A stretch of 64,000 nt of DNA, from the NCBI RefSeq assembly GCF_026278245.1, contig NZ_CP111079.1, forward strand, positions 4,453,501 through 4,517,500. The letters run 5' to 3'. The DNA is from Pontibacter kalidii. GTDB lineage: Bacteria > Bacteroidota > Bacteroidia > Cytophagales > Hymenobacteraceae. The position numbers and the translations under genes were made by a program. The notes beneath the pieces are model-generated. The model was not told the origin of the DNA. It did not search any database and worked only from the letters and a program-made list of their open reading frames with translations. Positions 59,439 through 64,000 of the stretch are shown here, piece by piece; the stretch's first letter is position 1, and each line of letters begins with the position of its first letter.

Positions 59439-62357
59439 TTAGCCGATAGCTACCATCTCATTTCCATTCTCGTTGTAGGCTTCTATCGGGGCGCAGGAGC
59501 AAACCAGGTTACGGTCGCCGTAGGCGCTGTCGATGCGGCTAACAGTTGGCCATACTTTGTTATCGCGCAGGTAGGCCATCGGGAACACCGCTTTCTCACG
59601 GGAGTAAGGGCGGTCCCAGTTTTCTACCATCACCACTTTGGCGGTATGCGGAGCGTTCTTCAGCACGTTGTTCTTCTGGTCAGCCTTGCCGGTCTCAATC
59701 TCGCGTATTTCCTCACGGATCGAGATCATCACGTCGCAGAATCTGTCCAGTTCCTCCTGTGCCTCCGACTCGGTTGGCTCCACCATCAGTGTGCCCGCTA
59801 CCGGGAAGGATACAGTCGGCGCATGGAAACCATAATCCATCAAACGCTTGGCGATGTCCTCTACCTCTACGCCAAACTTCTTGAACTCACGGCAATCCAG
59901 GATCATCTCGTGTGCGCAACGGCCGTTCTTGCCTACATACAGCACAGGGTAGTACTGCTCCAGACGGGCCTTAATGTAGTTTGCGTTCAGGATAGCCACC
60001 TTCGTAGCTTCCGTTAAGCCTTCGCCGCCCATCATGGCAATGTAAGCGTACGAAATTGGCAGGATAGAGGCAGAGCCCCAAGGCGCAGCCGATACGGCAT
60101 GAATCGCATCCTGACGTCCTAAGTCCACAACAGCGTGGCCAGGCAGGAAGGGAGCCAGGTCTTTTACCACCCCGATCGGGCCCATGCCAGGGCCACCGCC
60201 ACCGTGCGGAATGCAGAAAGTCTTGTGCAGGTTCAGGTGGCAAACGTCGGCACCAATGTGGGCCGGCGAAGTCAGGCCTACCTGCGCGTTCATGTTGGCA
60301 CCGTCCATGTAAACACGGCCGCCGTTGTCATGTATGATCTGGCAGATCTCGATGATGCTTTCCTCATACACACCGTGTGTGGACGGGTACGTCACCATCA
60401 GGCAAGACAACTCATTCTTGTGCTGCTCCGCTTTCGCGCGCAGGTCTGCCACATCGATGTTGCCTTTCTCGTCGCACTTCACGATCACCACCTTCATGCC
60501 GGCCATAACCGCAGAGGCAGGGTTGGTGCCATGGGCAGAAGAAGGGATCAGGGCGATGTTGCGGTGATGGTCGCCACGCGACTCGTGGTAAGCGCGAATC
60601 ACCATCAGGCCAGCGTACTCACCCTGTGCGCCTGAGTTTGGCTGCAGCGACACCGCATGGAAACGGGTGATCTCGCACAGCCAGGCTTCCAGGTCAGCAA
60701 AGATCTGGGCGTAACCTTTTGTCTGGTCGGCAGGGGCAAAGGGGTGCAACTGCCCGATCTCCGGCCATGTGATCGGAATCATCTCGGCGGTAGCGTTCAG
60801 CTTCATGGTACAGGAGCCCAGCGGAATCATGGAGTGCACCAGCGAGATATCCTTGTTCTCCAGGTGCTTCATGTAACGCAGGATTTCGTGCTCCGAGTGA
60901 TGCTCGTTAAACACGTAGTGCGTCAGGTATTCGCTCTTACGAATCAGGCTGTCGGCCCAAGTGACCTCCGCTTCTTCCGGCAGCTCATCTATGCCTAACA
61001 CATCAGCCGACTTACCAGCCACTTTCGCGAAAACGGCAAGTATGGCCTTCACGTCCTGCAGGTCCGTGTTCTGGTGCAGGGAAATGCCGATGTTGTTCTC
61101 CCCGAAATAACGGAAGTTAATGCCTGCCGCCTCAGCCTCTGTACGGATGGCCTGCTGCATAGCAGCGCTCTCCACAGCGATCTTCAGCGTGTCAAAGTAC
61201 TGCTCGTTCTGCTGCTCGAAGCCTAGGGCCTTCAGGCCTTTCTCCAGTTGCTGCGCCAGCACGTGCGTGTTCAGGCCGATGTACTTGAGGCGGCGTGGGC
61301 CATGGTATACGGCGTACATACCGGCGATAACCGCCAGCAGTACCTGGGCAGTACAAATGTTAGAAGTTGCCTTTTCGCGGCGGATGTGCTGCTCGCGTGT
61401 CTGCAGGGCCATGCGGTATGCCTTGTTGCCGGCAGCATCCACAGAAACACCAATAATACGGCCCGGGATAACACGCTTAAAGGCATCCTTGGTGGCAAAG
61501 TAGCCTGCGTGCGGACCGCCAAAGCCCATCGGCACGCCAAAACGCTGGGTAGAACCTACCACGGCATCAGCGCCCATCTCACCCGGAGGCGTTAATAAAG
61601 TCAGCGATAGGATATCGGCAGCCACGGCTACATACACTTCCTGCGCATGCGCCTTAGAGATGAAGTCCGTATAATCAAAAATGGCACCGTCGGCAGCAGG
61701 ATACTGCACCAGGGCGCCAAATAAAGTCTCGTCAGAGAAATCAACCTCGCGGTGGTCGCCAATTACCAGCTCAATACCAATAGGTGTGGCGCGCGACTGC
61801 AGTACATCAAGGGTCTGCGGCAGCACTTGCTCTGATACAAAGAAGCGGTTGGCGTTCTTGCGGGAGCCTTTGCGCTGCGAGAAGAACATGGCCATGGCCT
61901 CCGCGGCGGCAGTGCCCTCGTCCAGCAGCGAGGCGTTGGCGATTTCCATACCTGTCAGATCCATCACCATGGTCTGGTAGTTGATCAGCGCCTCCAGTCG
62001 GCCTTGCGCAATCTCAGCCTGGTAAGGGGTATAGGCAGTGTACCAGCCCGGGTTCTCCATAATGTTACGAAGTATGACCGGCGGCATAAGGGTATCGTTG
62101 TAGCCAAGCCCGATGTAGGACTTGTATACTTTGTTCTGCTTGGCGATCTGCGAGAAATGTTTCAGGAAATCCCGCTCCGAAAGCGCAGCAGGCAGGTTGA
62201 GGGGCTTCTTCAGTCGGATGGCGGCTGGTACGGTCTCCTCAATCAGTTGGTCCAGTGTTTCTACGCCTATGGTGCGTAGCATGTCCTGCATTTGTTCTTT
62301 GTCGGGGCCGTTGTGGCGCTCCTTAAATACATCAGCAGGTTTGGTTTTAAAGATCAT
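59439..62357 (-). CDS. gcvP: Glycine dehydrogenase (decarboxylating), P protein of glycine cleavage system
   Basis: 972 residues, the single-chain (fused alpha/beta) form. Decarboxylates glycine with pyridoxal phosphate and passes aminomethyl to the lipoyl arm of H protein. The PLP lysine is in [19 protein letters not shown]. The N-terminal half opens [18 protein letters not shown] and carries [23 protein letters not shown]. Complete; start ATG 62357. gcvH and gcvT are not adjacent. LipA in this window supplies the lipoate of its partner. Confidence 0.97.
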   Translation of the reverse strand: MIFKTKPADVFKERHNGPDKEQMQDMLRTIGVETLDQLIEETVPAAIRLKKPLNLPAALSERDFLKHFSQIAKQNKVYKSYIGLGYNDTLMPPVILRNIMENPGWYTAYTPYQAEIAQGRLEALINYQTMVMDLTGMEIANASLLDEGTAAAEAMAMFFSQRKGSRKNANRFFVSEQVLPQTLDVLQSRATPIGIELVIGDHREVDFSDETLFGALVQYPAADGAIFDYTDFISKAHAQEVYVAVAADILSLTLLTPPGEMGADAVVGSTQRFGVPMGFGGPHAGYFATKDAFKRVIPGRIIGVSVDAAGNKAYRMALQTREQHIRREKATSNICTAQVLLAVIAGMYAVYHGPRRLKYIGLNTHVLAQQLEKGLKALGFEQQNEQYFDTLKIAVESAAMQQAIRTEAEAAGINFRYFGENNIGISLHQNTDLQDVKAILAVFAKVAGKSADVLGIDELPEEAEVTWADSLIRKSEYLTHYVFNEHHSEHEILRYMKHLENKDISLVHSMIPLGSCTMKLNATAEMIPITWPEIGQLHPFAPADQTKGYAQIFADLEAWLCEITRFHAVSLQPNSGAQGEYAGLMVIRAYHESRGDHHRNIALIPSSAHGTNPASAVMAGMKVVIVKCDEKGNIDVADLRAKAEQHKNELSCLMVTYPSTHGVYEESIIEICQIIHDNGGRVYMDGANMNAQVGLTSPAHIGADVCHLNLHKTFCIPHGGGGPGMGPIGVVKDLAPFLPGHAVVDLGRQDAIHAVSAAPWGSASILPISYAYIAMMGGEGLTEATKVAILNANYIKARLEQYYPVLYVGKNGRCAHEMILDCREFKKFGVEVEDIAKRLMDYGFHAPTVSFPVAGTLMVEPTESEAQEELDRFCDVMISIREEIREIETGKADQKNNVLKNAPHTAKVVMVENWDRPYSREKAVFPMAYLRDNKVWPTVSRIDSAYGDRNLVCSCAPIEAYNENGNEMVAIG

Positions 62358-62403
62358 AACGATGATATATTAGTCTGGAATTTTTTGGGTATTCTGCTCC
62401 GTC

Positions 62404-62447
62404 GGAAGCCAGCTTGCTGCCGGTTCCTAACTCATGCTACAAAAGTA
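62404..62447 (-). promoter_or_regulatory. gcvP promoter box and leader hairpin
   Basis: On the minus strand TACTTTTG (62440-62447) fits TAnnTTTG; a TTTG 25 bases upstream is slightly far. The leader of about 75 bases begins TAGCATGAG and contains the hairpin GGAACCGGC-AGCAA-GCTGGCTTCC (62404-62427, one bulge). It does not match the glycine riboswitch as I know it. Confidence 0.45.
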
Positions 62448-62595
62448 GTAATACTTTATTATATTGAAGCATCAAAGCTAAATAGTTAAGGGCGCGCGGG
62501 TGAGCGTATTACATGGTGAAGTATAAGCGCTGGCGCAGGCTTAAGTATACCTGCTTTAACACAAAAACAGCTGCAACAATTCAAATTCTAACCTT

Positions 62596-63840
62596 ATGCA
62601 TAAACTGAAGATCGGCATCATTAAAGAAGGTAAAATTCCGGTGGACAAACGCGTGCCCCTCACCCCCAAAAAATGCGTGGAGGCGATGCAGGAGTTCCCG
62701 GAGATGGAGATCGTGGTACAACCAAGCGATATCCGCTGCTTTACCGATGCCGAGTACCAGGAGCTTAACATTCCGCTGCAGCAGGACCTGAGCGACTGCG
62801 ACGTGCTGATGGGGGTGAAGGAGGTGCCGGTGGACCAGCTGATTCCGGACAAGACCTACTTTTTCTTCTCGCACACCATCAAAAAGCAGCCGCACAACGC
62901 CAAACTGCTCCGCGCCATACTTGACAAGAACATCACGCTGATAGATTATGAGCTGCTGAAGACGCCGGAAGGGCAGCGGGTGGTGGCCTTCGGCCGATAC
63001 GCCGGTATAGTGGGCGCTTACAACGGCATTCTCACCTATGGCAAAAAGCACGGGCTTTTCGACCTGAAGCCCGCTTACCTGTGCCACGAGATGGAGGATA
63101 TGCAGGAGGAGTACTTTAAAGTGAAGCTGCCGCCGATAAAGATCGCCATTACCGGTGGCGGACGCGTGGCGGGCGGAGCCATGGAAGTGCTCGATAAAAT
63201 GGGAATAAGAAAGGTGAGTGTATTCGATTACCTGTACAAGCAGTTCACCGAGCCCGTGTACGCCCAGCTGCACTCTGGCGACTACAATGTGCGCCCCGAT
63301 GTGGAAGTATGGGACTCACCGGATTTCTATGCGAACCCACTCTTATATAAGAGTACCTTCCGCAAGTTTACCCGCGTAACCGACCTGCTGCTGGCCTGTG
63401 CCTACTGGGACCCGCGCGCGCCAAAACTATTTACGGAAGAAGATACTCGCCAGCCTGATTTCAAAATAGACACCATCGCCGACATCACCTGCGATGTGGA
63501 CGGCTCCATACCTACTACCAGGCACGCCACTACTATAATAGAACCTGCCTATGACTACAATCCTGCCACAGGAGAACTGGAACCCCCATACTCAAAGCCA
63601 GAAAACATCACAGTAATGGCTGTAGATAATCTGCCCTGCGAGTTGCCGCGCAACGCCTCCCGCGATTTTGGCCGGCACCTTATAGATAATGTGTTTCCGC
63701 AGTTCTTTAATGGAGACGAAGGGGATATGCTTCAGCGCGCCACTATAGCTAAGGGCGGTAAACTTACCGACCTATACAGTTATCTGCAGGATTATGCCGA
63801 CAGTGCAGCTACTAATAAGGAGAAGCGGCAGGCAGTATAG
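62596..63840 (+). CDS. NAD(P)-dependent oxidoreductase, saccharopine dehydrogenase (lysine-forming)-like
   Basis: 414 residues. N-terminal alanine-dehydrogenase/PNT-type domain (LKIGIIKEGKIPVDKRVPLTP, MGVKEVPVDQLIPDKTYFFFSHTIKKQ) and a Rossmann domain with the NAD motif ITGGGRVAGGAMEVL; the acid-base AFGRYAGIVGAYNG segment is conserved with fungal Lys1. In Bacteroidota this enzyme group is annotated as saccharopine dehydrogenase-like; true activity uncertain. Ends in a TAG that is itself part of a (TATAG)n run. Confidence 0.87.
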   Translation: MHKLKIGIIKEGKIPVDKRVPLTPKKCVEAMQEFPEMEIVVQPSDIRCFTDAEYQELNIPLQQDLSDCDVLMGVKEVPVDQLIPDKTYFFFSHTIKKQPHNAKLLRAILDKNITLIDYELLKTPEGQRVVAFGRYAGIVGAYNGILTYGKKHGLFDLKPAYLCHEMEDMQEEYFKVKLPPIKIAITGGGRVAGGAMEVLDKMGIRKVSVFDYLYKQFTEPVYAQLHSGDYNVRPDVEVWDSPDFYANPLLYKSTFRKFTRVTDLLLACAYWDPRAPKLFTEEDTRQPDFKIDTIADITCDVDGSIPTTRHATTIIEPAYDYNPATGELEPPYSKPENITVMAVDNLPCELPRNASRDFGRHLIDNVFPQFFNGDEGDMLQRATIAKGGKLTDLYSYLQDYADSAATNKEKRQAV

Positions 63841-63880
63841 TATAGTATAGTATAGTATAGTATAGTATAGTATACTATAG
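63836..63880 (+). repeat. (TATAG)9 microsatellite over the stop codon
   Basis: Seven perfect TATAG units, one TATAC, one TATAG. The stop codon TAG at 63838-63840 is part of the first unit. Confidence 0.95.
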
Positions 63881-63911
63881 GCAGCGAGTATATCAGCAAT
63901 TACAACAAAAG

Positions 63912-63941
63912 AGCCCCGGTATCTATCTACTGGGGCTTTTT
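63912..63941 (+). terminator. Intrinsic terminator after the saccharopine-dehydrogenase-like gene
   Basis: A 10-bp stem with one G-U pair (63912-63921 with 63928-63937; AGCCCCGGTA), then TTTTT. The remaining bases to 64000 show no feature. Confidence 0.85.
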
Positions 63942-64000
63942 CATTTCCTTTGATAAACTAAGTCCTGCGCTCATATTGTTTTCTCTAAGCGCCGGGAGGT

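Noticed and set aside
62357..62447. Glycine riboswitch upstream of gcvP
   Set aside because: No tandem aptamers or their conserved purine-rich cores; the leader is only about 75 bases.

Overview
The window reads as chromosomal DNA of an aerobic Bacteroidota bacterium, most likely Cytophagales/Hymenobacteraceae and Pontibacter-like (inference). Evidence: type IX secretion (T9SS) substrates with type A and type B sorting domains, a PorP/SprF protein, TAnnTTTG-type promoter boxes, a TonB receptor with a carboxypeptidase-like N-terminal domain, bacilliredoxin-like YtxJ, and moderately high GC genes with low-GC interruptions. No rRNA, tRNA or CRISPR array was recognised.

Layout. 1-7.7 kb: 3' part of a CTP/S41 protease, homogentisate dioxygenase, a lipoprotein plus GroES-like pair, a second lipoprotein and a DUF5916 outer-membrane protein. 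7.7-20 kb: a large T9SS subtilisin, hemB, sdaA, then a plus-strand run (App1-like, acylphosphatase, SRA-HNH modification-dependent nuclease, Crp-like regulator, DinB-like) and a thioredoxin/NHL protein. 20-31 kb: nuoABC enclosed by two near-identical 532-bp inverted repeats, then about 6.7 kb of partly low-GC accessory genes (prohibitin, lipoproteins, alcohol dehydrogenase, small membrane proteins, GNAT), then an isolated nuoD followed by another repeat copy. 31-39.6 kb: LutB-like protein, M28 peptidase, ispF, OBAP-like lipoprotein, and a MarR / aldo-keto reductase / Old Yellow Enzyme cluster with matching putative operators. 39.9-41.2 kb: a complete IS4-like element with target duplication. 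42-48.5 kb: M16 peptidase, fused E1 alpha/beta 2-oxoacid dehydrogenase, small secreted proteins, ytxJ, lipA. 49-58.6 kb: a 1385-residue T9SS type B adhesin with an ice-binding-like (DUF3494) domain, its PorP/SprF and OmpA partners, and a TonB receptor. 58.6-64 kb: DUF4136 lipoprotein, gcvP and a saccharopine-dehydrogenase-like enzyme, ending in a pentanucleotide microsatellite.

Metabolic links: LipA supplies lipoate to the E1-containing 2-oxoacid complex and to the glycine cleavage system of which GcvP is the P protein; SdaA and GcvP both handle serine/glycine carbon; HemB starts tetrapyrrole synthesis; NuoA-D belong to respiratory complex I.

The most unusual content is not protein coding: (1) a mosaic intergenic repeat family at seven or eight places, containing a two-hairpin module whose stems change sequence but keep pairing while the surrounding words stay fixed; (2) a strongly over-represented heptamer AAGTATA/TATACTT in genes and spacers alike, forcing rare codons; (3) the inverted-repeat bracket around nuoABC, which could make the segment invertible and may explain the split nuo operon.
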